DNA of 53,430 nt from the NCBI RefSeq assembly GCF_013349995.1, contig NZ_JABVXF010000029.1, forward strand, positions 1 to 53,430. The letters are read 5' to 3'. The position numbers and the translations under genes were made by a program. The DNA comes from Pseudoalteromonas sp. 0303. GTDB lineage: Bacteria > Pseudomonadota > Gammaproteobacteria > Enterobacterales > Alteromonadaceae. Position 1 is the stretch's first letter, and every line of letters begins with the position of its first letter. Of the stretch, positions 15,652-22,819 are shown one piece after another. The notes under the pieces were generated by a model. The model did no database searches. It saw only the letters and a program-made list of their open reading frames with translations, and had not been told where the DNA came from.

Positions 15652-16305
15652 TTACTTTATTTGCGGCCCGTTTTTGGTGCCGATAATGACTTTATCTGCG
15701 CCGCGATGGGCAAATAAGCCGTTTGTTACTACACCAACAATCTGGTTGATTGTTAGTTCTAATTCTTTGGCGTTGCTGATATCTAAATTGTGCACGTCTA
15801 AAATGACGTTACCGTTATCTGTTACAACACCCTCACGGTAAACAGGGTCACCGCCTAGTTTTACTAGTTCACGAGCTACATAGCTGCGTGCCATTGGGAT
15901 CACTTCAACCGGCAGTGGAAATGCGCCTAATGTTGTAACTTCTTTAGATTCATCAACAATACAAACAAATTGTTTTGCTACCGCTGAAACGATTTTCTCG
16001 CGTGTCAGCGCTGCACCACCGCCTTTGATCATCTCATTGTGTGGGTTGATTTCGTCTGCGCCATCAACATACACATCAAGGCTTGATACATCGTTTAGTT
16101 CGAATACTTCAATACCCAGTGCTTTTAACTTTTCAGTTGAAGCCTCAGAGCTTGAAACCGCACCAGTAATGGTGTCTTTTACTGTATCAAGTGCATCAAT
16201 AAAGTGATTCACTGTAGAGCCTGTACCTACACCAACAATGGTATTTTCATTTACAAACTCTAGGGCTGCCCAGGCAGCGGCTTTTTTTAATTCATCTTGC
16301 GTCAT
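15652..16305 (-). CDS. rpiA: Ribose-5-phosphate isomerase A
   Basis: Interconverts ribose-5-phosphate and ribulose-5-phosphate. GVGTGSTVNHFIDAL near the N-terminus, VDGADEINP, and KGGGAALTREKIV with its catalytic Glu are the family motifs. FPLPVEVIPMA and GVVTNGLFAHRGADKVIIGT follow in order. Length is 217 aa, typical. It is followed 14 bases later by serA. A 54-bp gap separates it from fau upstream and may hold its own promoter. Confidence 0.97.
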   Translation of the reverse strand: MTQDELKKAAAWAALEFVNENTIVGVGTGSTVNHFIDALDTVKDTITGAVSSSEASTEKLKALGIEVFELNDVSSLDVYVDGADEINPHNEMIKGGGAALTREKIVSAVAKQFVCIVDESKEVTTLGAFPLPVEVIPMARSYVARELVKLGGDPVYREGVVTDNGNVILDVHNLDISNAKELELTINQIVGVVTNGLFAHRGADKVIIGTKNGPQIK

Positions 16306-16359
16306 AATTATGTGCTCAGTTAGCTGTCAGAGAGGGCCTATAGTATACAAACAGTTTGC

Positions 16360-16956
16360 TTACCATTGGTAGATTTTCTCTGGGGTTATAATGTGTTTTA
16401 ACGGTACATCCCACGATTCAATTGGCAATGCTGAAACATGCTGACATTGATGGGCAAGGCCTATCAAAATCGGTTTTTGCCAGTTTTCTTGGTAATACCG
16501 AGCCAACGTTTTGTCATAAAACCCACCGCCCATTCCTAAACGGTTACCTTGATCATCAAATGCCACTAATGGCATAAGTAAAATATCAAGCTTGTCTAAA
16601 GGACATATTTGACTGCAATTTAACTTGGGCTCCAAGATACCATAGCGGTTTGCAGTCATGGGTGAATTTTCTTCATACCTCTGAAAGTATAAAGTTGTGC
16701 CATTGAAGGGGTGGATGATAGGCAGATATAAATGCTGATCTTGCATCCATAATTCTTTAATTAACAATGAAGTGTCTAATTCGCCATCATTGCTGAAATA
16801 AATGCCAATATGGGCATTTTTAGGTGTTTTTAGCGATTTTAAGTATTGAGTAAAATTCACTTTTAGCGCAATTGCTGCATTTTTTTGTTGTTCAACAGTC
16901 AGTGTATTGCGCTTTTTTCGAATAGATTGTCTGATTTCTGCTCGTGTGTTGCTCAT
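16360..16956 (-). CDS. fau: 5-formyltetrahydrofolate cyclo-ligase
   Basis: Also called YgfA or MTHFS. It returns 5-formyl-THF to the active one-carbon pool using ATP. The N-terminal RAEIRQSIRKKRNTL helix, the VAFDQ-like LVAFDDQGNRLGMGGGFYDKTL motif near residue 135-155, and the LIGLAHQCQ strand are characteristic. Length is 198 aa. The gene is 13 bases after the membrane-protein gene upstream and is very likely cotranscribed with it. No 6S RNA is found in the usual position before fau. Confidence 0.93.
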   Translation of the reverse strand: MSNTRAEIRQSIRKKRNTLTVEQQKNAAIALKVNFTQYLKSLKTPKNAHIGIYFSNDGELDTSLLIKELWMQDQHLYLPIIHPFNGTTLYFQRYEENSPMTANRYGILEPKLNCSQICPLDKLDILLMPLVAFDDQGNRLGMGGGFYDKTLARYYQENWQKPILIGLAHQCQHVSALPIESWDVPLKHIITPEKIYQW

Positions 16957-16969
16957 GTCAATATTAGTG

Positions 16970-17551
16970 TTAACTTTCTAAAAAGGAGAAAAGTTCAGGA
17001 AAAAGCTCCACTACACCCAAAATGATCAATAACACAATGACCATTGCAATAAGCGAATAGAGTAGGGTGTTTGAGCGTTTTTTAACAGGCTCTGTTAATT
17101 CGTCTTCAAGTAGCAAGTCATCTTCTTGCCAGCTATCGTCGCTATCAGCAACGCTGTTATTTTCAAGCTCAGGTAAACGTTGCTCTAAGTCATCCAGTTT
17201 TTCTTCCAGACGAATAAGACTACTAGTGATGTAATCGAGGGCATCAAAAATACGTTCTTCACGCTCTTTGGTCTGTGCGGCTGTATTGCTTGATTGGCTG
17301 CTGGTGGCTGCTTGGTTAATCGGTTGGATCTTGGCTTTAATGCCAACACTGGCGAGTAACTTTGCTTGTTTTAGTGCTTTATCTTGCTCGCTTGGTGCAA
17401 ATAATGGCTTATGCTCAAACAGGGTCGCAACTTTATCTGTTGTTGTTTTTAGTTTTGCAGCTAGTTGCTCTGTTGCTTGTGCTTGATCTACACCGGCTTC
17501 AAGCCCTGCAAACATAACGCGAAATTTTTCTGCCATTTGCTGATTATCCAA
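16970..17551 (-). CDS. Membrane-anchored protein of unknown function, cotranscribed with fau
   Basis: I do not recognise a named family. The 193-aa protein has three parts. Residues 1-75 resemble a small alpha-beta repeat found at the start of some gammaproteobacterial membrane proteins (pattern: FxVxFxGLxxGV, then LAxxLK, then LF, then ALKxAxxLxxxGIKAKI). Residues 95-135 form a coiled coil (LIRLEEKLDDLEQRLPELE), followed by an acidic stretch. One transmembrane helix near the C-terminus (LLYSLIAMVIVLLIILGVV) leaves a short tail, so the bulk is probably cytoplasmic. The resemblance of the first part is from memory and weak. Confidence 0.7.
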   Translation of the reverse strand: MDNQQMAEKFRVMFAGLEAGVDQAQATEQLAAKLKTTTDKVATLFEHKPLFAPSEQDKALKQAKLLASVGIKAKIQPINQAATSSQSSNTAAQTKEREERIFDALDYITSSLIRLEEKLDDLEQRLPELENNSVADSDDSWQEDDLLLEDELTEPVKKRSNTLLYSLIAMVIVLLIILGVVELFPELFSFLES

Positions 17552-17602
17552 ATCCTTAAATCAATGACTTGAGTATATACCCAAAAAGATTAGCGTAAAA
17601 AC

Positions 17603-17627
17603 AAAAGCCCGTATAAAACGGGCTTTT
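17603..17627. terminator. Terminator after the S10 peptidase gene
   Basis: AAAAGCCCGT and ACGGGCTTTT form a strong stem around a short A/T loop, with T-rich flanks on both strands. It follows the peptidase gene on the minus strand and lies upstream of the fau-linked membrane gene. Confidence 0.88.
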
Positions 17628-17654
17628 TCTGTTATGGTTTTGCAAATACGCTGT

Positions 17655-19172
17655 TTAGTATTTTGCAGCTTTACCTTCGGCAGGCAGTGATTTAAGGATA
17701 AAATCACGTAAGTCATTGTTTGATGACTCAAGATCAGCATGACGTAAATACATCATGTGACCACTGCGATAGCCTTTAAAGCTTAAGCGATCTTTCATTT
17801 TGCCACTTGGATCTAACTGCCACATTGTGTATTTAGCATCAAAGTAGTTTGTTGCACCATCGTAGTAGCCAGATTGAATCATCACGTTTAAGTATGGGTT
17901 TTGTGCCATTGCTAAACGTAAGTTTTCACCTGTGTTATTGCCTGAGCGGTCCCAAGGGTGAACATTACCAAATAGGTTATATTTGATATCGGTTTTGTAA
18001 TTAAGCTCTTCACGTAGGTAATAGTTAATCGCTGGCGTGAATGAGTGTAACCATGAAGTAAGCTCAGCCCAGTAATCAGGTGACTCACCTGCATCACGCT
18101 TGTCGATTCCTAGGTAACGAGAATCTAAACGGCCCACAGTTTGGCCGCGCTCGCGTAATAGCTCTTTCCAGAAGAAGTTATTTGGAATATCAAGGTTATT
18201 TTGCTCAACAAACTTTTCAGATAAACCTGCGTATTTTGCTGCTTGCTTGATGATGGCACGTTTTTCATCAGCAGGTAAAAAACCACCTTTAGCAATTGCA
18301 GGTAAGAACTTATTAACGGTGAACTGTTCAACTTCAGGTAATAATTCGTCTAAGTCTTTTGCCTGTAAGTCTGCGCTAAGGGCTTTGTGGTACCAAGCGG
18401 TTGCTGCAAAGTAAGGTAGGCGATTAGCAGCTTCTACCGGGCCTTCACGTTTAATACCAATTTCAGTTGGTGATACTAAGATAACGCCGTTGATATACAT
18501 CCATTGGCGATTTTGTAATTCATGAGCAAGACCAGAAACACGAGTCGTACCATAGCTCTCACCAATTAAGAACTTAGGTGAACGCCAACGCTCGTTGCGA
18601 GAAACAAAGGTGTTTAACCATTCTGCTAAGTATTTGATGTCAGCGTTAACACCAAAGAACATTTTTTGTTGGTCTGACTTACTTGGCAACTCACCTTTTT
18701 CGTTTTCAAGAACGCGCGAGTAACCGGTGTTAACTGGGTTAATATAAACAATATCAGCCACGTCTAAAATTGAGTAAGGGTTATCTTTTACGCCATAAGG
18801 TTGGACTGGGTAACCTTCGTCATCAATTTTTAATACACGTGGTCCAGTATAGGCAAGGTGCATCCATACTGACGCAGAACCTGGGCCACCATTAAACGAA
18901 AAGACTAAAGGACGTTTTGTTCTATCGTCTACTTTATCGCGGGTATAATAAGTATATTGCAGCGTTGCAATGGCATCGCCTTGCTCATTCCAAACCGGTT
19001 GTGTGCCTGTGGTTGCGGTATATGAAAAGCGCTCACCATTAATGCGGGCTTTGTGCTCTGTTACCACTTTGCTGTCAACGTCAATACGACGTCCGTTATC
19101 AGCAAAGCTTGGAGTACTGAAGGTCAGTGTTAGTGCTGTCACTGACAAGCCAATAAAACTAACTAGTTTCAT
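17655..19172 (-). CDS. Secreted S10 family serine carboxypeptidase
   Basis: A 505-aa alpha/beta-hydrolase peptidase with a Sec signal peptide (cleavage after SFA near residue 24). The oxyanion motif FNGGPGSASVW begins near 93, and the nucleophile is Ser206 in GESYGTTR. A later Asp in SGYYDGATN and His in YRSGHMMYLRH complete the triad. Family members remove C-terminal residues from peptides at acidic or neutral pH; here it should act in the periplasm or outside the cell, fitting the protein-degrading lifestyle of marine heterotrophs. It is monocistronic, with a terminator and a 244-bp divergent gap toward the regulator gene. Confidence 0.92.
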   Translation of the reverse strand: MKLVSFIGLSVTALTLTFSTPSFADNGRRIDVDSKVVTEHKARINGERFSYTATTGTQPVWNEQGDAIATLQYTYYTRDKVDDRTKRPLVFSFNGGPGSASVWMHLAYTGPRVLKIDDEGYPVQPYGVKDNPYSILDVADIVYINPVNTGYSRVLENEKGELPSKSDQQKMFFGVNADIKYLAEWLNTFVSRNERWRSPKFLIGESYGTTRVSGLAHELQNRQWMYINGVILVSPTEIGIKREGPVEAANRLPYFAATAWYHKALSADLQAKDLDELLPEVEQFTVNKFLPAIAKGGFLPADEKRAIIKQAAKYAGLSEKFVEQNNLDIPNNFFWKELLRERGQTVGRLDSRYLGIDKRDAGESPDYWAELTSWLHSFTPAINYYLREELNYKTDIKYNLFGNVHPWDRSGNNTGENLRLAMAQNPYLNVMIQSGYYDGATNYFDAKYTMWQLDPSGKMKDRLSFKGYRSGHMMYLRHADLESSNNDLRDFILKSLPAEGKAAKY

Positions 19173-19416
19173 GTTGATTCCTTATTATTCGAATTGCAGC
19201 TATTAAAAAGTAAAGCTAACTCGATGACAAACTAATGAGACTAGTGACCAATATTAGCTGTTAAACAGAAAAATAACCGAAAATGCTGAGCTGGTTACAA
19301 AAAAGTGCATTTTTTTAGCAAAGATATTTTGCTTAATTATTTAGCTAGATTAAAAAATGGCGTATATTTAGCGTGTTTATAATCTGTGTACACGTGCTTA
19401 AGAAAGAGAAGTTGCA

Positions 19417-20646
19417 ATGCAAAGAGTATTAGTAGTTGAAGACAGTAAAGTAGTACAGCAAGTGTTACGTCACCTCGCTGCTCACTATTTAGATGTGGCT
19501 GTCGACTTTGCGTGGTCTTTAAAAGAGGGCGTCTCTTTAATTTCTGAGCACGATTACACCTTGGCTTTAGTCGATTTAACGCTACCTGATGCGATGAATG
19601 GCGAAGTAGCTAAATACACCTTATCAAAAAACATTCCGACCGTTGTTCTAACCTCAAAAATTGATGAATACATTCGCCAGCAAATGTTAGAGCTTGGTGT
19701 GGTTGATTATGTGGTTAAAGATAACCGCGACTCATACCATTATGCGATCAAACTTGTTGCACAATTACTTAGAAACGATGGTAGCAAAGCGCTGGTGGCT
19801 GATGACTCAGTACTAAGTCGCACTTTAATGAAGCAAATGCTCGAAAAGCAGTTGTTTGATGTACGGGATGCTCAAGATGGTGAACAAGCATTACAAATGC
19901 TTAAAGACGATCCGGAAATCAAGCTACTACTTACTGACTATGCAATGCCAACAATGGATGGTTTTGAGCTCGTTAAAGCGGTACGTAATTTCCGCGGCCG
20001 TGATGATTTAGCAATTATCGGTTTATCAGGTGCCGGTAAGCATGGTTTATCGGCGCGTTTTATTAAATACGGCGCTAACGACTTTTTAACTAAGCCGTTT
20101 ATGAATGAAGAGTTTCATTGCCGTGTTATGCAAACCATGGAGCAGCTTGCTTTAATAGCCGATATAAAAGAAAGCGCATACCGCGACCATTTAACTGGCT
20201 TGCACAATCGTCGTTATTTTTATCAATACGCAGAAAAATTGCTTAAAAATGTTGAGCAAGAAAACGTATTGGCTTTGCTTGATATCGACTTCTTTAAAAA
20301 TGTGAACGACCAGTTTGGTCACGAAGCGGGTGATCAGGCGCTAAAACAAGTGGCTTCATTTTTAAAGACTAAGTTTGATGACTTCACTATCGCGAGAATC
20401 GGCGGCGAAGAATTTGCCGTGGTACTGCATAATATGGACTTAGCTAAGGCCGAATCAAGGCTCAATACCTTCAGAGAGCAGTTAGCAAGCCATGCCTTTT
20501 CAATTAACGGTGAGCCTTACTCATTAACCATGAGTATTGGTATGACTCAATTCCAAAAAGTATCGCTTACAGCTGCGATGCGCATTGCTGACAAGGCTTT
20601 ATATCAAGCCAAACAGCAAGATCGGAACTGCTTAGTTAAACTATAG
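19417..20646 (+). CDS. Response regulator with two receiver domains and a GGDEF domain
   Basis: A 409-aa cytoplasmic signalling protein. REC1 covers about residues 1-120 (VVEDS, ALVDLTLPD, VLTSK, VVKD). REC2 covers 125-245 (VADDS, LLTDYAMP, LSGAG, LTKPF). Both keep the phospho-acceptor Asp and the conserved Lys. The GGDEF domain follows (DHLTGLHNRRYF, DIDFFKNVND, RIGGEEF), with an active-site signature intact, so diguanylate cyclase activity is expected. The RxxD inhibitory site is absent: the corresponding residues are FDDF. Without that site, product feedback would be weaker. Its partner kinase is not in the window. Confidence 0.92.
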   Translation: MQRVLVVEDSKVVQQVLRHLAAHYLDVAVDFAWSLKEGVSLISEHDYTLALVDLTLPDAMNGEVAKYTLSKNIPTVVLTSKIDEYIRQQMLELGVVDYVVKDNRDSYHYAIKLVAQLLRNDGSKALVADDSVLSRTLMKQMLEKQLFDVRDAQDGEQALQMLKDDPEIKLLLTDYAMPTMDGFELVKAVRNFRGRDDLAIIGLSGAGKHGLSARFIKYGANDFLTKPFMNEEFHCRVMQTMEQLALIADIKESAYRDHLTGLHNRRYFYQYAEKLLKNVEQENVLALLDIDFFKNVNDQFGHEAGDQALKQVASFLKTKFDDFTIARIGGEEFAVVLHNMDLAKAESRLNTFREQLASHAFSINGEPYSLTMSIGMTQFQKVSLTAAMRIADKALYQAKQQDRNCLVKL

Positions 20647-20683
20647 TTGTGCTAATTGCACCAGCGCTGGTTAATTGTTAAAA

Positions 20684-20711
20684 AAATGCACCAATAGGGT
20701 GCGTTTTTTTT
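20684..20711 (+). terminator. Terminator after the REC-REC-GGDEF gene
   Basis: GCACC and GGTGC form a short stem at 20688-20702, followed by a long run of T. Fairly weak stem but a strong T tract. Confidence 0.7.
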
Positions 20712-20765
20712 GTGCAAAAACCAATTTTTATTTTTAAGTTATTGAAAATAAGTAATAAAAAATAG

Positions 20766-20781
20766 TGGCACAAAGGTTGGA
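20766..20781 (+). promoter_or_regulatory. Sigma-54 type -24/-12 promoter for glnK-amtB
   Basis: TGGCAC at 20766-20771 and TTGGA at 20777-20781 are spaced as in the sigma-54 consensus TGGCAC-N5-TTGCA. The -12 element has GG where GC is usual. It lies about 47 bases before the glnK start, and nitrogen-starvation genes of this type are classically sigma-54 and NtrC dependent. I did not find a clear NtrC site. Confidence 0.7.
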
Positions 20782-20827
20782 TTGTATAAGCCAACAGGAT
20801 AACAATAAGCGTCCGAAGGGGGCCACT

Positions 20828-21166
20828 ATGAAAATGATTAGTGCAATAATAAAGCCATTCAAACTTGATGATGTACGTGAAGCATTGGCTGATTTAGGCA
20901 TTGAGGGGATGACAGTTGTCGACGTTAAAGGCTTTGGCCGTCAACGTGGTCATACTGAGCTATATCGTGGAGCTGAATACCAAGTCGATTTTATTCCAAA
21001 AATCAAACTTGAAATTGCAACTCGTAGCGAAAATTGTCAACGCGTTGTTGAAACCATCACAAAAATTGCTTCAACAGGCAAAATTGGTGACGGCAAAATT
21101 TTTGTTTACGACCTAGACCAAATCGTTCGTATCCGTACGGGCGAACTTGATGAAGAAGCAATTTAA
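20828..21166 (+). CDS. glnK: Nitrogen regulatory protein P-II
   Basis: A 112-aa PII signal protein that reports 2-oxoglutarate, ATP and uridylylation status and binds AmtB. MKMISAIIKPFKLDDVREAL opens it. The T-loop RGHTELYRGAEYQVDF carries the uridylylated Tyr51, and the ATP-binding TGKIGDGKIFV segment and the ending IRTGELDEEAI are canonical. AAGGGGG lies before the ATG at 20828; the frame is open further upstream, but the added residues do not match. The link with amtB nine bases downstream makes GlnK more likely than GlnB. Confidence 0.93.
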   Translation: MKMISAIIKPFKLDDVREALADLGIEGMTVVDVKGFGRQRGHTELYRGAEYQVDFIPKIKLEIATRSENCQRVVETITKIASTGKIGDGKIFVYDLDQIVRIRTGELDEEAI

Positions 21167-21175
21167 GGGGGAATT

Positions 21176-22405
21176 ATGGAAAACACTATCGTAGAGTTGA
21201 AGTTCTCACTCGACACTTTTTACTTTTTAATGTCGGGTGTTTTAGTAATGTGGATGGCGGCTGGTTTCGCTATGCTTGAAGCAGGTTTAGTTCGTGCAAA
21301 AAATACAACAGAAATCCTAACTAAAAACGTTGCACTATTTTCTATTGCCTGCACTATGTTCTTATTAGTGGGTTACAACATCATGTATGTTGATAACGCA
21401 GAAGGTGGTTTCATCCCTTCATTTGGTGCATTAATCGGCACTCAAGCTGCAGATGCTGATCACTCTTTAGAGTCTGATTTCTTCTTCCAAGTTGTGTTCG
21501 TAGCAACAGCTATGTCAATCGTATCTGGTGCGGTTGCTGAGCGTATGAAGTTATGGGCATTCTTAATTTTCACTGTTGTTTTAACTGGTTTCATCTACCC
21601 AATCGAAGGTTACTGGACTTGGGGCGCAGGTTTCTTATCTGAAATGGGCTTTGTTGACTTCGCTGGTTCTGCAATCGTTCACGGTGCAGGTGCAGCAGCA
21701 GCGCTAGCTGGTGTACTTTTCCTAGGTGCTCGTAAGGGGAAATACGGTAAAAACGGTGAAATCTACCCAATTCCTGGTTCTAACTTACCGTTAGCAACGC
21801 TAGGTACATTAATCCTTTGGATGGGTTGGTTCGGCTTTAACGGTGGTTCACAGCTACTTGTTTCTGACGCTGAAAACGCAACAGCGGTTGGTAAAATCTT
21901 CTTAAACACTAACGCAGCAGCAGCGTGTGGCGCAATTGCAGCACTATTTGTATGTAAAGTGTTATGGGGTAAAGCTGATTTAACTATGGTTCTTAATGGT
22001 GCACTAGCAGGTCTAGTAACGATTACTGCAGAGCCTGCATCTCCAACGCCATTACTTGCTTGTTTACTTGGTCTATTAGGTGGTTCACTGGTTGTATTTA
22101 GCATCGTTGCTCTTGATAAAGCGAAAATCGATGACCCTGTAGGTGCTATCTCTGTACATGGTGTGTGTGGTGCATTAGGTATCATGTTAGTACCACTTTC
22201 AAACTCTGATGCAACCTTTGTTAATCAATTAATTGGCTTAGTATGTATCTTAGGATTTGTGTTCATCGCGTCATCAATCGTATGGGCAATCCTGAAAAAT
22301 ACCATGGGTATCCGTGTTACCGAAGAAGAAGAACTAAACGGTATGGATCAACATGACTGTGGTATTGATGCTTACCCTGAGTTTGTATCAGTTCGCAGTA
22401 ACTAA
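21176..22405 (+). CDS. amtB: Ammonium transporter
   Basis: Eleven-helix ammonium channel of the Amt family, 409 aa. MWMAAGFAMLEAGLVRAKN near residue 25-43 is the family opening. The paired pore histidines lie in SAIVHGAGAAAALAG and ISVHGVCGALGIM. WTWGAGFLS, GWFGFNGGSQ and the C-terminal cytoplasmic tail that contacts GlnK are present. There is no signal peptide, unlike E. coli AmtB. AAGGGGG lies just upstream. It is cotranscribed with glnK from the sigma-54 promoter. Confidence 0.96.
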   Translation: MENTIVELKFSLDTFYFLMSGVLVMWMAAGFAMLEAGLVRAKNTTEILTKNVALFSIACTMFLLVGYNIMYVDNAEGGFIPSFGALIGTQAADADHSLESDFFFQVVFVATAMSIVSGAVAERMKLWAFLIFTVVLTGFIYPIEGYWTWGAGFLSEMGFVDFAGSAIVHGAGAAAALAGVLFLGARKGKYGKNGEIYPIPGSNLPLATLGTLILWMGWFGFNGGSQLLVSDAENATAVGKIFLNTNAAAACGAIAALFVCKVLWGKADLTMVLNGALAGLVTITAEPASPTPLLACLLGLLGGSLVVFSIVALDKAKIDDPVGAISVHGVCGALGIMLVPLSNSDATFVNQLIGLVCILGFVFIASSIVWAILKNTMGIRVTEEEELNGMDQHDCGIDAYPEFVSVRSN

Positions 22406-22458
22406 TCTTGGTGCGTGCAAATAGCACGCCCATAACAATATCATTGTGTGTTCAAATC

Positions 22459-22485
22459 AAAGCTCTACTTAGGTAGGGCTTTTTT
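22459..22485 (+). terminator. Terminator after amtB
   Basis: AAGCTCTAC and GTAGGGCTT pair, with one G-U, around a TTAG loop and are followed by TTTTT. Confidence 0.85.
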
Positions 22486-22566
22486 GCGTTTAAATAAGTC
22501 TTTTCTGATAGGCGAAATCGCTATTTTTTGACTATGCTTAATGTTCATTTCTAACAAGGAAAAACG

Positions 22567-22728
22567 ATGGATAACAAACTCTTGCTTATAATTATTTCGC
22601 TGTTTTTACCGCCTGTTGCGGTATTTTTAAAAGCGGGCGCAGGTAAAGACTTAGTGATTAACATTATTCTATGCTTTATCTTCTTTATACCTGCTGTGAT
22701 CCACTCACTCTGGTTGTGTACACGCTAA
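22567..22728 (+). CDS. Pmp3/YqaE family small membrane protein
   Basis: A 53-aa gene (MDNKLLLIIISLFLPP to SLWLCTR). It has two hydrophobic helices joined by a short loop with KAGAGKDLVIN, and the LPPVAVFL and IPAVIHSLW segments of the Pmp3/UPF0057 family. Members are linked to salt and cold stress and to membrane potential in yeast and plants; the bacterial role is unclear. AAGGA lies 7 bases before the ATG, and the amtB terminator separates it from the gene upstream. Confidence 0.85.
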   Translation: MDNKLLLIIISLFLPPVAVFLKAGAGKDLVINIILCFIFFIPAVIHSLWLCTR

Positions 22729-22744
22729 ACGAGTTTAAGTGACT

Positions 22745-22801
22745 GTTAATTTTACAGGTGTTAATATTGCGCTGTTCAAGGCGTAATCCTGTAAAATTAA
22801 C
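22745..22801. repeat. Long inverted repeat in the mrcB leader
   Basis: GTTAATTTTACAGG (22745-22758) and its exact complement (22788-22801) form a 14-bp perfect stem. The 29-base loop contains a second partial stem (ATTGCGC with GCGTAAT, one G-U). No T tract follows, so a simple terminator is unlikely. The right arm ends 18 bases before the mrcB ATG, where a structured leader or a dimeric operator could affect expression. Confidence 0.75.
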
Positions 22802-22819
22802 TGACCAATAGCGAACTCA

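Noticed and set aside
16306..16359. 6S RNA between rpiA and fau
   Set aside because: The gap is only 54 bases, too short for a roughly 180-base RNA, and no long imperfect hairpin is visible.
21763..22185. 140-codon antisense ORF in amtB
   Set aside because: A shadow of the strongly conserved amtB frame. The product is low-complexity, rich in Ala, Ser, Pro and Thr, and has no start signal.
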